From assembly GCA_005503055.1 (NCBI GenBank), contig SCOX01000001.1, positions 310,001 through 374,000 on the forward strand: 64,000 nucleotides of DNA, in the 5' to 3' direction. Numbering within the stretch: the stretch's first letter is position 1; each line of letters begins with the position of its first letter. Origin of the DNA: Lysobacteraceae bacterium P (GTDB taxonomy: Bacteria > Pseudomonadota > Gammaproteobacteria > Xanthomonadales > Xanthomonadaceae). Positions 48,581 to 56,766 of this stretch are shown here, piece by piece. Made by a program: the position numbers and the translations under genes. The notes under the pieces are model-generated. The model was not told the origin of the DNA. It saw only the letters and a program-made list of their open reading frames with translations, and ran no database searches.

Positions 48581-48583
48581 GGC

Positions 48584-48730
48584 GCTCGGAGTTCCGAGCT
48601 TTGAGCTCGGCGCGGCGAGCAAATAGCTCCGTGCACCGAGCAAGCAGCCCGGCGTTCCGAGTTCGGAGCTCCGCGCCCCGAGCAAACAGTTCGTTCCGGG
48701 CTCGAAGCTCCGAGCGCCGAGCAGCAGTGT
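48584..48730. repeat. Degenerate 21-bp tandem repeat block
   Basis: The motif CCGAGCAANCAG (variants GGCGAGCAAATAG, ACCGAGCAAGCAG, CCCGAGCAAACAG, GCCGAGCAGCAG) ends at 48626, 48647, 48689 and 48727, that is at steps of 21, 42 and 38 bp. GAGTTCGGAGCTC-like blocks lie between. On the minus strand this gives repeated LLGARS/ELGTP peptides in open frames, but with no start or ribosome site that would make it a gene. Confidence 0.6.
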
Positions 48731-48731
48731 C

Positions 48732-48762
48732 GTAGGGTGCAATAAGCCAAGCGCATTGCACC
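48732..48762 (+). repeat. GTAG-headed palindrome, second family
   Basis: GTAG, then GGTGCAAT, an 11-nt middle and ATTGCACC, an 8-bp stem. The inverted form recurs at 62744-62774. With the two preceding entries it fills most of the 356 bp between the DUF2950 gene and the AraC gene (48464-48819), in which I see no gene. Confidence 0.65.
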
Positions 48763-48819
48763 GTGCGTCACGGCGTCGGGAAATCGGCGCAAGCGCATCG
48801 CAGCCCTGCGGCACCGCGC

Positions 48820-49725
48820 TCAATCGGTCGCAATCCCGCGTGCATAGCGCAGCGGCGAGGTGCCGACGTGGCGCCGGAACGCCGCGCTGAAAGTGCTGGT
48901 GGCGCTGTAGCCCACGCGCTCGGCGACATCGGCCACGTTGGCGTCGTGATGGCGCAGCAGATCCCGGGCCAACGCCATCCGCCACGTCAGCACGTATTCC
49001 ATCGGCGCCACGCCCACCGTGCGGCTGAAGCGGTCGAAAAAGGCCGAGCGTGAAAGGGCCGCCGTGGCGGCGAGCTGCGCGACGGTCCACGGATGCGCCG
49101 GGCGTTCGTGGATCGAACGCAGGGCCGGCGTGAGCCGGGCATCGGCCAGGCCGCGCAGCAGTCCGGCCGAATGCGGACCGCGCGCAGTTTCGCGCAGGGC
49201 CTCGACCAGCAGCATGCCCACCAGGTGCGACAGCACGACCTCGCGCCCGGGTCGATCGCTGCGGACTTCTTCGCCGACGAGGTTCACCAGCAGCGAAAGG
49301 CGCGGGACATCGCGCACGTGCACCACGGCGGGAAGCAGGGACTGCAGCAGCCCCGGCGTGTCCGCATCGGACTGGAACCAGCCGCCGAGCATGCGCACCT
49401 CCGGCGGTCCGTCCTGGCGACCGTGGCGCACCTCGTCGGTGACGGGCGTCTGCGTCGGGTCGATGAGCGTCGGCAGCAGCGTGCCTTCCTCGCCGGACAG
49501 CGTGAAGCCCGGCGTCGCCGGCAGCAGGACGAAATCGCCGGCTTGCAGCGCGATCGCCGCTTCGCCATCGACCGCCAACACGCAGCAGCCCTCCAGCACG
49601 ACGCAGAAGCTGGGCTGATCGAAGCGCGAATAGCGGACCGACCAGCGACCGGCGCCGCTGATGCCCTTGGCGAACACTGCGCGCGGGCGCAGCAGGCGGA
49701 CGACGTCGGACAGGGGATCGTGCAT
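48820..49725 (-). CDS. AraC-family regulator with cupin sensor domain
   Basis: The 301-residue protein has an N-terminal AraC_binding_6 cupin domain (about 10-185, with LEGCCVLAVDG and GDFVLLPATPGF) and a C-terminal double HTH (200-300): WTVAQLAATAALSRSAFFDRF and VADVAERVGYSATSTFSAAFRRHVG (partly quoted). It is divergent from the SDR gene, which it probably controls through the dyad at 49728-49775. Confidence 0.87.
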   Translation of the reverse strand: MHDPLSDVVRLLRPRAVFAKGISGAGRWSVRYSRFDQPSFCVVLEGCCVLAVDGEAAIALQAGDFVLLPATPGFTLSGEEGTLLPTLIDPTQTPVTDEVRHGRQDGPPEVRMLGGWFQSDADTPGLLQSLLPAVVHVRDVPRLSLLVNLVGEEVRSDRPGREVVLSHLVGMLLVEALRETARGPHSAGLLRGLADARLTPALRSIHERPAHPWTVAQLAATAALSRSAFFDRFSRTVGVAPMEYVLTWRMALARDLLRHHDANVADVAERVGYSATSTFSAAFRRHVGTSPLRYARGIATD

Positions 49726-49727
49726 GG

Positions 49728-49775
49728 CCGGACTATCTCAAAACAATCGCGGACGATCCAGCGTGGATAGTCCGG
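49728..49775. promoter_or_regulatory. Dyad operator between the AraC and SDR genes
   Basis: A perfect 10-bp inverted repeat, CCGGACTATC (49728-49737) and GATAGTCCGG (49766-49775), 28 bp apart, begins two bases upstream of the AraC start codon. A third related half-site, GGACGATCC (49751-49759), lies between. Spaced repeats of this sort suit an AraC-type regulator that controls both itself and the SDR gene. Confidence 0.55.
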
Positions 49776-49821
49776 TGGCGCCACTCTACCGTGTGGCACC
49801 CCATTCCCGTTCCGGAGTCCC

Positions 49822-50571
49822 ATGAAGACCGTTCTGATCACCGGCTGTTCCTCAGGCTATGGCCTGGAGACCGCGCGCCACTTCCACGCCCAGGGCTGGC
49901 GCGTCTTCGCCACGATGCGCAGCCCGCGCATCGGCCTGCTGCCCGACGACGCACGCATGACCGTGCTTGCGCTGGACGTGACCAAACCCGAGAGCATTGC
50001 CACTGCGCTGGAGCGCAGCGGTCCGATCGACGTGCTGGTCAACAATGCCGGCGTCGGCCTGTTCGGCGCCTTCGAGGCCACGCCGATGGCGACGGTGCGC
50101 GAGGTGTTCGAGACCAACACCTTCGGCACGATGGCGATGACGCAGGCGGTGATTCCGCAGTTGCGCGCGCGAGGCGCCGGCATGATCGTGAATGTGACGT
50201 CGAGCGCGTCGCTGGCGCCGATGCCGTTGGTGGCCGCCTACACCGCCAGCAAGACCGCGATCGAAGGCTTCACCGCATCGCTTGCGCACGAACTGGCGAC
50301 GTTCGGCGTCGCGGTGAAGCTGGTCGAACCGGGCTACGCACCGACCACGCATTTCACCGCCAACGGCGAAGGGCGGATGCGCGGGCTCATCCCCGAGGCG
50401 TATGCGCCGTTCGCGCAACGCATCTTCGACTCGCTCGGCGCGCTGACGGCGGTGACCACGCAGACCGATGTGGCCGAAGCGGTGTGGCGTGCGGCGCACG
50501 ACACCACCGATCGCCTGCGTTACCCGGCCGGCGCGGATGCCGTGGCGCTGGCGTTGCGTCGGGCGGCATAA
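49822..50571 (+). CDS. Short-chain dehydrogenase/reductase
   Basis: The 249-residue Rossmann-fold enzyme has the cofactor loop TGCSSGYG near 8-15, NNAG near 75, catalytic Ser in NVTSSASL and the YxxxK pair in AAYTASKTAIEG. The extended C-terminus fits the classical SDR group that resembles retinol dehydrogenases. The substrate is unknown. It is divergent from the AraC gene. Confidence 0.9.
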   Translation: MKTVLITGCSSGYGLETARHFHAQGWRVFATMRSPRIGLLPDDARMTVLALDVTKPESIATALERSGPIDVLVNNAGVGLFGAFEATPMATVREVFETNTFGTMAMTQAVIPQLRARGAGMIVNVTSSASLAPMPLVAAYTASKTAIEGFTASLAHELATFGVAVKLVEPGYAPTTHFTANGEGRMRGLIPEAYAPFAQRIFDSLGALTAVTTQTDVAEAVWRAAHDTTDRLRYPAGADAVALALRRAA

Positions 50572-50677
50572 AGCCGCGCGATCACAAACATGTCTGCGCG
50601 CACTTCACGCATCAACGACAGCGGCGGGCGTCCGATGCGAGGTCACGAGCCCAGCTCGATGGCTAAAGGAAGAGGCC

Positions 50678-53600
50678 ATGGCCGCGCGCGCCGGAAGCGG
50701 GCCCAAGCCGGAAGCGCGCCGCCTGCGTCGCTCGCCGCTCAGTGCCCACATCTCGTTCGTGCTCACGATGGCCGCCGCGGCTTTCGTGGGGCACGGCGGC
50801 GATGCCTCGGCACAGACGTTCGGCCCCGGCAACGTGTTTCCGATCGATCTCAATGGCGGCAATGCGGTCGTCGTCGGCAATACCACGGTCACCGCGACGG
50901 GCAATGCCCACGCCGTGCTCGTGCGCGGCTCCGGCACGCTGACGCTCGACGCGCAGGCCGGCACGCCCGGCGCCATCGGCATCACCAGTGCGCTGGGCAA
51001 TGGCCTGTTCGCGAACGTCGGCACGGTCCTGGTGCCGTTCGGCGTCAGCCTGTCCACCACCGGCGGCAATGCGGTGGTGGCGAACGGGACGGGGAGTCTG
51101 GTCGACCTCGCCGGCGCGCAGTTCGGCATCACCGGCGTCGGCGACGCGGTCGTCGCGATCAACGGCGGTGTCGTCGACGTGACCGGCAGCACCGTCAACA
51201 GCCTGGCGACCTCGGCGGCGAACATCTCCAGTGCGCACGGCTTCATCGCCGAGGCCGGCGGTCTGGTGAGCGCGCGCGGCGTCAATCAGATCAACACGGC
51301 GGCGTTCAATGCCGTGGCTCTGGGTGCGTCGGGTGCGGGAAGCCGCGTCGAGAACGCGCTGGTTCCCGTCGTCACGATGAGCGGGATCGGCTCACTCGGG
51401 ATCTACGTCCACGATGGCGGGCAGGTGCAGACGCCGGCCAACACGCGCATCGTGATGAACGGCACCAACAGCGTCGGTGTCAGCGCCGACAACACGACCG
51501 TCGCCGCGGGCACGCTGGGCAGCGGGCTCACGGTCGATTTCAGCAACGGCTCCACCACGCAGGCGGCCGGTACGGGCGTCGTCGCGATGAACGGTGGCGT
51601 GGTGACGCTGGACAGCTTTCAGGTGACGGGCGTGGGCGCGGGCGCGGGTGCGTGGTCGCGGCCGGGAACCACCATCACGTTGACGGGCAGCAGCAACATC
51701 AACATCGCCGCGACGACCAACCCCACCTTCTACACGCTGCAGACCGCCTATCTGGCCACGGTCGACGGGCCGGTGGGCTCCGTTTTCGGCGTGACCTCCG
51801 GTCTTCCCATCGCCGGGTTGAAGTCGCAGGGTTCGATCTTCAGCACGGGCACCACGGTCAACGTGTCGTCGCCGAACGGGCGCGGCGGCTACGCGGAGAT
51901 CAACACCGGCACGGCGCTGCTGGACATCACCAACAACACCATCACCACCACCGGCGCGAACGGCGTGGGGTTGTTCGCGGGCGACAACGGCAGGATCGTC
52001 GGACGCGACTCGCGCATCACCACCAACGGCGGCGCGGCGGCGCTGGAGTTGTTCAACTTCACCTCGCCGGCCAGCATCGACCTGACGAACACCACGGTGT
52101 CGGCCGCCGGCGCGTCCACGCTGGGCCTGTACAGCGGCAATCGCACGGCGGGCCTGGTCAACCAGGTCGCGCTGACGGGCGGCTCGTTGACGAGCGGTTA
52201 CGTGGCGATCCTGGGCAACGGGCCGACCGAAGTGACGGTGGATGGCGGCGCGACGGTCGGCAGCCCGGGCTGGTTGATGTATTCGCAGGCATTGGCGACG
52301 CCGTTTCCGCAGCCTTCGGTGGTGCAGGTGTTCGCCGACGACGCGACGCTCACCGGCCGCGCCGGCGCGAACTCGGGCGCGACCGCCAACATGTTCCTGC
52401 GCAACGCAACGCACTGGACGGGCGGCGCCAACTACCTCACCAACGCGACCCTGGACGCGAGCAGTCGCTGGACCGTGCCCGAGGACTCGCTGCTGACGGC
52501 CGCGCTGACCAACGCCGGACGCGTGGAGTTCACCGTGCCGCAGGGCGGGGTGTTCAAGGAACTGTGGACGCGCACGTACGCCGGCACGGGCGGAACGCTG
52601 GCGGTCAATACGTTCCTGGGAACCGACAACTCGCCCTCGGACAAACTGGTCATCTACAACGCAGGCAACGCGAGTGGCGCGGGCCGGCTGGAGGTGGCCA
52701 ATACCGACGGGCCGGGCGATGTCACCGTCGCCAACGGCATCCTGGTGGTGCAGGCCGTGGAAGGTGCGACGACATCGGCGGACCTGTTCGCGTTGGCCGC
52801 GCCGGTGGTCGCCGGCCCTTACGAATACTCGCTGCATCGCGGCAGCGTCGATGCGGACGGCCCCGACAACTGGTACCTGCGTTCGACGCTGGACTGCAGC
52901 GATCCGAACGCGCCGGCGCCGTGCCCGAATCCACCGCCGCCCGATCCGCCACCGGACCCCGATCCGGATCCACCGCCGCCGCCTCCGCCGCCGCCCGATC
53001 CGCCACCGGATCCACCGCCGGTGCCGGACCCGGTTCCGGATCCGCCCGATCCTCCGGTGCCGCCATTGCCGCCGCTGCCACCGCCGATCCCGCAGTACCG
53101 GCCGGAGGTATCGCTCTACACCGCGCTGGCGCCGACGACGCTGGAGTACGGGCGCTCGCTGCTGGACACGCTGCACGAGCGCGTGGGCGAACAGGAGCAG
53201 CTGCGCGGTCGCGACCTGCCGGAGGAGTACCGCATCGACGGCTTCTGGGGCCGGTTGATGTACATCAACGGCGAGAAGGACGCCGAAGGCGCGGGCATCT
53301 ACGGCCGCGGTCCGGACTACGACTACCAGTTCACCGCGGTGCAACTGGGCATGGACCTGCTGCGGCGCGAACGCGACAACGGCGTGCGCGACCACGCCGG
53401 CATGTACGTCGCGGTCGGCCATGCCGAAACGGACGTCAATCACGTGTTCCGCAACCTTGCGGGCAATCTCTTCGTCGACGGTTACACGCTGGGCGGCTAC
53501 TGGACGCGTTTCAGCGAACGCGATGCATATCTGGACGGCATCCTGCAGGCCACCTGGTACGACGCCAGCGCGCAATCGGTCCGTGAGGTGCGCATGACCA

Positions 53601-54082
53601 CGGACGGCTGGGGACTGGCCGCGTCCATCGAAGGAGGGTGGCCGCTGCGTTCGCGCAACGAGTGGGTCTTGGAACCGCAGGGCCAGTTGATCTACCAGTG
53701 GAGCGATTTGGGCGATTCGTCCGATCTGGCGGCCGACGTGCGCTTCGACGACATCGAGTCGCTGGTGGGGCGGTTGAGCGCGCGCCTGTCGCGCGATTGG
53801 ACGCATCCGGGCTACGAGTCCGGGCCGCTCGATCGCACCTTCTGGGCGCGGCTGAGCGCGTGGTACGAGTTGCTGGGCGACCCGACGACCGAGTTCTCCT
53901 CGCGCAACGGCTACATCCCGTTCCACGCGGACCTTGGCGGCGGCTGGTGGGAGGTCGAGGTCGGCTATACCGGTGACCTGGACCGCAACCGTTTCATCTT
54001 CGGCAACATCGGCTACTCGCAGGGTTTCGACGACGACCGCCGCGCCTGGGAAGCGAAACTCGGTTTCAGGGCGAACTGGTGA
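50678..54082 (+). CDS. Autotransporter (type Va) adhesin-like protein
   Basis: The 1134-residue protein has a long basic signal peptide (about 1-47), a passenger of short beta repeats rich in Asn, Gly, Thr and Ser (about 50-740, pertactin-like solenoid), a proline/aspartate linker (about 747-805, runs of PDPPP) and a C-terminal autotransporter barrel (about 850-1134) ending in FRANW. It has almost no cysteine and no visible protease triad in the passenger, so an adhesin or biofilm role is more likely than an enzyme. AAGGAAGAGG precedes ATG 50678. Confidence 0.87.
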   Translation: MAARAGSGPKPEARRLRRSPLSAHISFVLTMAAAAFVGHGGDASAQTFGPGNVFPIDLNGGNAVVVGNTTVTATGNAHAVLVRGSGTLTLDAQAGTPGAIGITSALGNGLFANVGTVLVPFGVSLSTTGGNAVVANGTGSLVDLAGAQFGITGVGDAVVAINGGVVDVTGSTVNSLATSAANISSAHGFIAEAGGLVSARGVNQINTAAFNAVALGASGAGSRVENALVPVVTMSGIGSLGIYVHDGGQVQTPANTRIVMNGTNSVGVSADNTTVAAGTLGSGLTVDFSNGSTTQAAGTGVVAMNGGVVTLDSFQVTGVGAGAGAWSRPGTTITLTGSSNINIAATTNPTFYTLQTAYLATVDGPVGSVFGVTSGLPIAGLKSQGSIFSTGTTVNVSSPNGRGGYAEINTGTALLDITNNTITTTGANGVGLFAGDNGRIVGRDSRITTNGGAAALELFNFTSPASIDLTNTTVSAAGASTLGLYSGNRTAGLVNQVALTGGSLTSGYVAILGNGPTEVTVDGGATVGSPGWLMYSQALATPFPQPSVVQVFADDATLTGRAGANSGATANMFLRNATHWTGGANYLTNATLDASSRWTVPEDSLLTAALTNAGRVEFTVPQGGVFKELWTRTYAGTGGTLAVNTFLGTDNSPSDKLVIYNAGNASGAGRLEVANTDGPGDVTVANGILVVQAVEGATTSADLFALAAPVVAGPYEYSLHRGSVDADGPDNWYLRSTLDCSDPNAPAPCPNPPPPDPPPDPDPDPPPPPPPPPDPPPDPPPVPDPVPDPPDPPVPPLPPLPPPIPQYRPEVSLYTALAPTTLEYGRSLLDTLHERVGEQEQLRGRDLPEEYRIDGFWGRLMYINGEKDAEGAGIYGRGPDYDYQFTAVQLGMDLLRRERDNGVRDHAGMYVAVGHAETDVNHVFRNLAGNLFVDGYTLGGYWTRFSERDAYLDGILQATWYDASAQSVREVRMTTDGWGLAASIEGGWPLRSRNEWVLEPQGQLIYQWSDLGDSSDLAADVRFDDIESLVGRLSARLSRDWTHPGYESGPLDRTFWARLSAWYELLGDPTTEFSSRNGYIPFHADLGGGWWEVEVGYTGDLDRNRFIFGNIGYSQGFDDDRRAWEAKLGFRANW

Positions 54083-54172
54083 GTGCGGATGCCTTTGCCG
54101 CGTAGGTAAGTGGACGTCGCGCGACGCCGCGGGCAACATGCGGAACGCCCACGTCGTCCATCGCCCACGACC

Positions 54173-55033
54173 ATGCCGTCCGAGCCTGCGCGCACCACCG
54201 ACATCGGCGTGAAGGGATTGGCCCTGCGCCAGCAGGCCACGCCCGACCTGGCGATCGCGCATCTGCGTCCCACCATCCCCGAGCACGACATCCACCGGCA
54301 CCAGCACGACGACATGCATCTGGTGCTGCTGCTGGCCGGTCGCTACGTCAGCGATGCGTCGGGCATGCCGGCGGTTTGCGCGGAGCCGGCGCTGATCTTC
54401 AACCCGCCGGGCACCGAGCATCGCGACCGCTTCCGTTCGCGCGACGGCCTCTTCCTCACATTGACGATGCCGCTGGCGGCATTCGAGCGGCTGAGCGATG
54501 GCGTGGCGGTCAGTGCCCATCCGCTTCGGCTGCCGCGCCAGTCGTTGTCCGCGGCGATGCCGTTGCTGAAGGAAGTATGGGGGTGGGAGCACACGTCCGC
54601 GCTCGCCATCGAAGCGATATTCACGGAGCTGGTCGCCGACGCCGTGCCCAAGGCAACGGCCGGCGTCGTCGATGTCAGCCTGCAGCGCGTGATGGACAGA
54701 CTCGAAGCCGATTCGATGCCGCCGCCTTCGCTCCAGGAACTGGCGTCGATCGCCGATTTCCACCCGGTGTATCTGGCCCGCGCGTTCCGCAAGCGCTATG
54801 GCATCGCACCCAGCGACTACATCCGCAAGCGTCGTGTGCACAGGGCGGTGTCGATGATCGCTCAACGCCGCACGCTGCACGACGCCGCCGCGACGTTGGG
54901 CTTCGTCGACGAGAGTCACCTGCATCGCAGTTTCGTCGCCGAGTTCGGCCTGACCCCCGGCGCATTCCGGCGGCTGGCGCTGGGCAGGTCCGAGGTTTCG
55001 CGCATACAAGATGGCTGCCTGCCGCGGCGATAG
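54173..55033 (+). CDS. AraC-family transcriptional regulator
   Basis: The 286-residue protein has an N-terminal cupin (HIHRHQHDDMHLVLLLAG near 40, FNPPGTEHRDRF) and a C-terminal double HTH (SLQELASIADFHPVYLARAF, YIRKRRVHRAVSM, AATLGFVDESHLHRSF). An in-frame ATG at 54110 would add 21 residues without homology. Followed in 25 bp by a serine hydrolase that may be its target. Confidence 0.86.
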   Translation: MPSEPARTTDIGVKGLALRQQATPDLAIAHLRPTIPEHDIHRHQHDDMHLVLLLAGRYVSDASGMPAVCAEPALIFNPPGTEHRDRFRSRDGLFLTLTMPLAAFERLSDGVAVSAHPLRLPRQSLSAAMPLLKEVWGWEHTSALAIEAIFTELVADAVPKATAGVVDVSLQRVMDRLEADSMPPPSLQELASIADFHPVYLARAFRKRYGIAPSDYIRKRRVHRAVSMIAQRRTLHDAAATLGFVDESHLHRSFVAEFGLTPGAFRRLALGRSEVSRIQDGCLPRR

Positions 55034-55058
55034 AATCGCCGAAACCTTGGGGATCCCG

Positions 55059-56108
55059 ATGAAACGAACGCTTCTCTGCCTGTGCGTGGCCACCGTGTCG
55101 TGGACCGCGGCCGCCGCCGATACCGCCCAGTTCGAGCGCGCCAGGAAGGCGGTCGAACAGGGCGAGTACAAGGCGATCACCAGCATCCTGGTCGCACAGG
55201 ACGGCAAGGTCGTCTACGAGCACTACTTCGATGCGGACGGCGCGCAAGGTCGTCGCAATACGCGCTCGGTGACCAAGACCGTGGCGGGCATGCTCGCCGG
55301 ATTGGCGATCGAGGACGGCAAGCTGGCAAGCGCATCCGCGCGCGTCTTCGATGTGCTGCCGCCCGCGCGCCGGCAGAAGATGCACAATCCCGACCCGCGC
55401 AAGGACGCCATCCGGGTCGAGGATCTGTTGACGATGTCGTCCATCGTCGAATGCAACGACGACGACTCGTTTTCGCGCGGCAACGAAGAGCGGATGTACC
55501 TGATCGAGGACTGGGTGCAGTTCTACGCCGACCTGCCAGTGCAGGGCTTTCCGGGCTGGATGCCCAAGCCGGCCGATTCGCCGCACGGCCGCAGCTTCCG
55601 CTACTGCACCGCGGGCGTGACGACGTTGGGCGAGGTGATCCAGACCGCCGTGCACGAGCCGCTGCAGACCTACGCGCAGCGACGCCTGTTCGATCCGCTG
55701 GGCATCCAGGCGCCGCAGTGGCAGTTCTCGCCCTTGGGCCTGGCCCAGGCCGGCGGCGGGCTGGGCCTGCGCACGCGCGATCTGTGGAAACTGGGGCAGT
55801 TGTACCTGGACGGTGGGCGCGCAGGGGGAAAACAGGTGATCCCCGCGGCGTGGGTCCGCCAGTCGCTGTCGCCCCAGGCCAGCGCCCGCGACGACGCCGA
55901 CTACGGTTATCTGTGGTGGCTGATGAAGATCCCGAGCGGCGACGGCGTCATCACCGCGCCGACGATGGCCGGGACCGGCGGAAACGCGGTGTTCGTGCTT
56001 CCGGACAAGCGCGCCGTAGTGGTCGTCACCACGACCAACTACAGAGAACGGCAACCGCATGCGCTGACGCTCAAGCTGCTCACGCGCGACCTGATGCCGG
56101 GGCTGTGA
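55059..56108 (+). CDS. Exported serine hydrolase, beta-lactamase/PBP4 fold
   Basis: The 349-residue protein has a signal peptide (cleavage about 20) and the penicillin-recognising fold: SxxK as S70-V-T-K73 in TRSVTKTVAG, and the tyrosine motif Y182-C-T in FRYCTAGVTTLG in place of the usual YxN/YxS. GTGGNAVFV supplies the last-strand KTG equivalent. It is probably an esterase, peptidase or amide hydrolase; true beta-lactamase activity cannot be inferred. Confidence 0.83.
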   Translation: MKRTLLCLCVATVSWTAAAADTAQFERARKAVEQGEYKAITSILVAQDGKVVYEHYFDADGAQGRRNTRSVTKTVAGMLAGLAIEDGKLASASARVFDVLPPARRQKMHNPDPRKDAIRVEDLLTMSSIVECNDDDSFSRGNEERMYLIEDWVQFYADLPVQGFPGWMPKPADSPHGRSFRYCTAGVTTLGEVIQTAVHEPLQTYAQRRLFDPLGIQAPQWQFSPLGLAQAGGGLGLRTRDLWKLGQLYLDGGRAGGKQVIPAAWVRQSLSPQASARDDADYGYLWWLMKIPSGDGVITAPTMAGTGGNAVFVLPDKRAVVVVTTTNYRERQPHALTLKLLTRDLMPGL

Positions 56109-56127
56109 GACGGCATCCGAGCCATCG

Positions 56128-56157
56128 GTAGCCCGGGTAAGCGCAAGCGCACCCGGG
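56128..56157 (+). repeat. GTAG-headed palindromic repeat
   Basis: GTAGCCCGGGT, then AAGCGCAAGCGC, then ACCCGGG. Its arms are identical to those of the pair at 48496-48580. Placed 20 bp after the serine hydrolase stop, where it could act as an mRNA 3' stem-loop. Confidence 0.7.
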
Positions 56158-56270
56158 GACAGTCGCGCGCCCCGGTGACCCACGAACAAAACTGCGACCG
56201 CCATCGAAAAACCCGGCCCGATCCATTGCTATATCGGGCGGGCCGCAATCGTGCGGCCGAGGAGAAATCC

Positions 56271-56642
56271 ATGGAAAGGTTGAAGTTGGTCGCGATAGGA
56301 AGTCTTGCGCTTTCCGCCGTTCTCGCCAGCGGACTTGCGCTTGCAGCTCGTGCAACCGAAATGGAAATTGGGTACTTCGACGAATACGGACACCTCAACG
56401 GCTCCATCACGTATCCGTGTGGAGGAGGTCGCTACATCGAAGGCGAACTGGTCGGCACGCCGCGCATCATCTACCAGATCGCCTGCGATGAACCCAGCGG
56501 CCCGGGCGCGCCGCTGCCCTGGCCGTGCATCCCGCCGCAGTGCCACGGCGCGCTTTACGAAGTGCCGTTGGGGCTGCCGGAAACGATGATCAGCCGGCGC
56601 GAATCGACCACGCAATCCTGGGTGAGCCAGCCGGCAGGCTGA
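56271..56642 (+). CDS. Small exported protein, DUF6289-like
   Basis: The 123-residue product has a signal peptide (residues 1-26, SLALSAVLASGLALAARA region) and a mature part with EIGYFDEYGHLNGSI, four Cys (PCGGG, IACDE, PWPCIPPQCHG) and a polar C-terminus. Short secreted proteins with a YYSD/YFDE start and a few Cys are common in this family of bacteria. Function unknown. GAGGAG precedes ATG 56271. Base composition of the first half is AT-richer than its neighbours. Confidence 0.6.
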   Translation: MERLKLVAIGSLALSAVLASGLALAARATEMEIGYFDEYGHLNGSITYPCGGGRYIEGELVGTPRIIYQIACDEPSGPGAPLPWPCIPPQCHGALYEVPLGLPETMISRRESTTQSWVSQPAG

Positions 56643-56651
56643 CAAGCCTCG

Positions 56652-56680
56652 GAGCCGGGCCTTCGCGGCCCGGCTCTACC
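56652..56680 (-). repeat. GTAG-headed hairpin after the small exported gene
   Basis: GAGCCGGGCC (56652-56661) and GGCCCGGCTC (56667-56676), a perfect 10-bp stem with a 5-nt loop, followed by TACC, so the minus strand reads GGTAGAGCC at its head. It lies ten bases after the stop codon and may double as a terminator-like structure, though without a T tract. Confidence 0.6.
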
Positions 56681-56766
56681 CGAGCGACGGGCAGGACTTC
56701 TGGGACGGGTCTGCGCAAGTCCGGCGGCTATAGTGGCCGGCACCATCCCAGCCAAGGGGCGTTGCA

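Noticed and set aside
48318-48798. Minus-strand open frames with repeated LLGARS/ELGTP peptides
   Set aside because: The repetition comes from the 21-bp DNA repeat; no ribosome site, start or known domain supports a protein.
51392-55207. A 1271-codon open frame on the minus strand across the autotransporter and the AraC gene
   Set aside because: It is antisense to a well-supported autotransporter, has no family motifs and is His/Arg/Gln-rich, as expected from a shadow frame in high-GC DNA.
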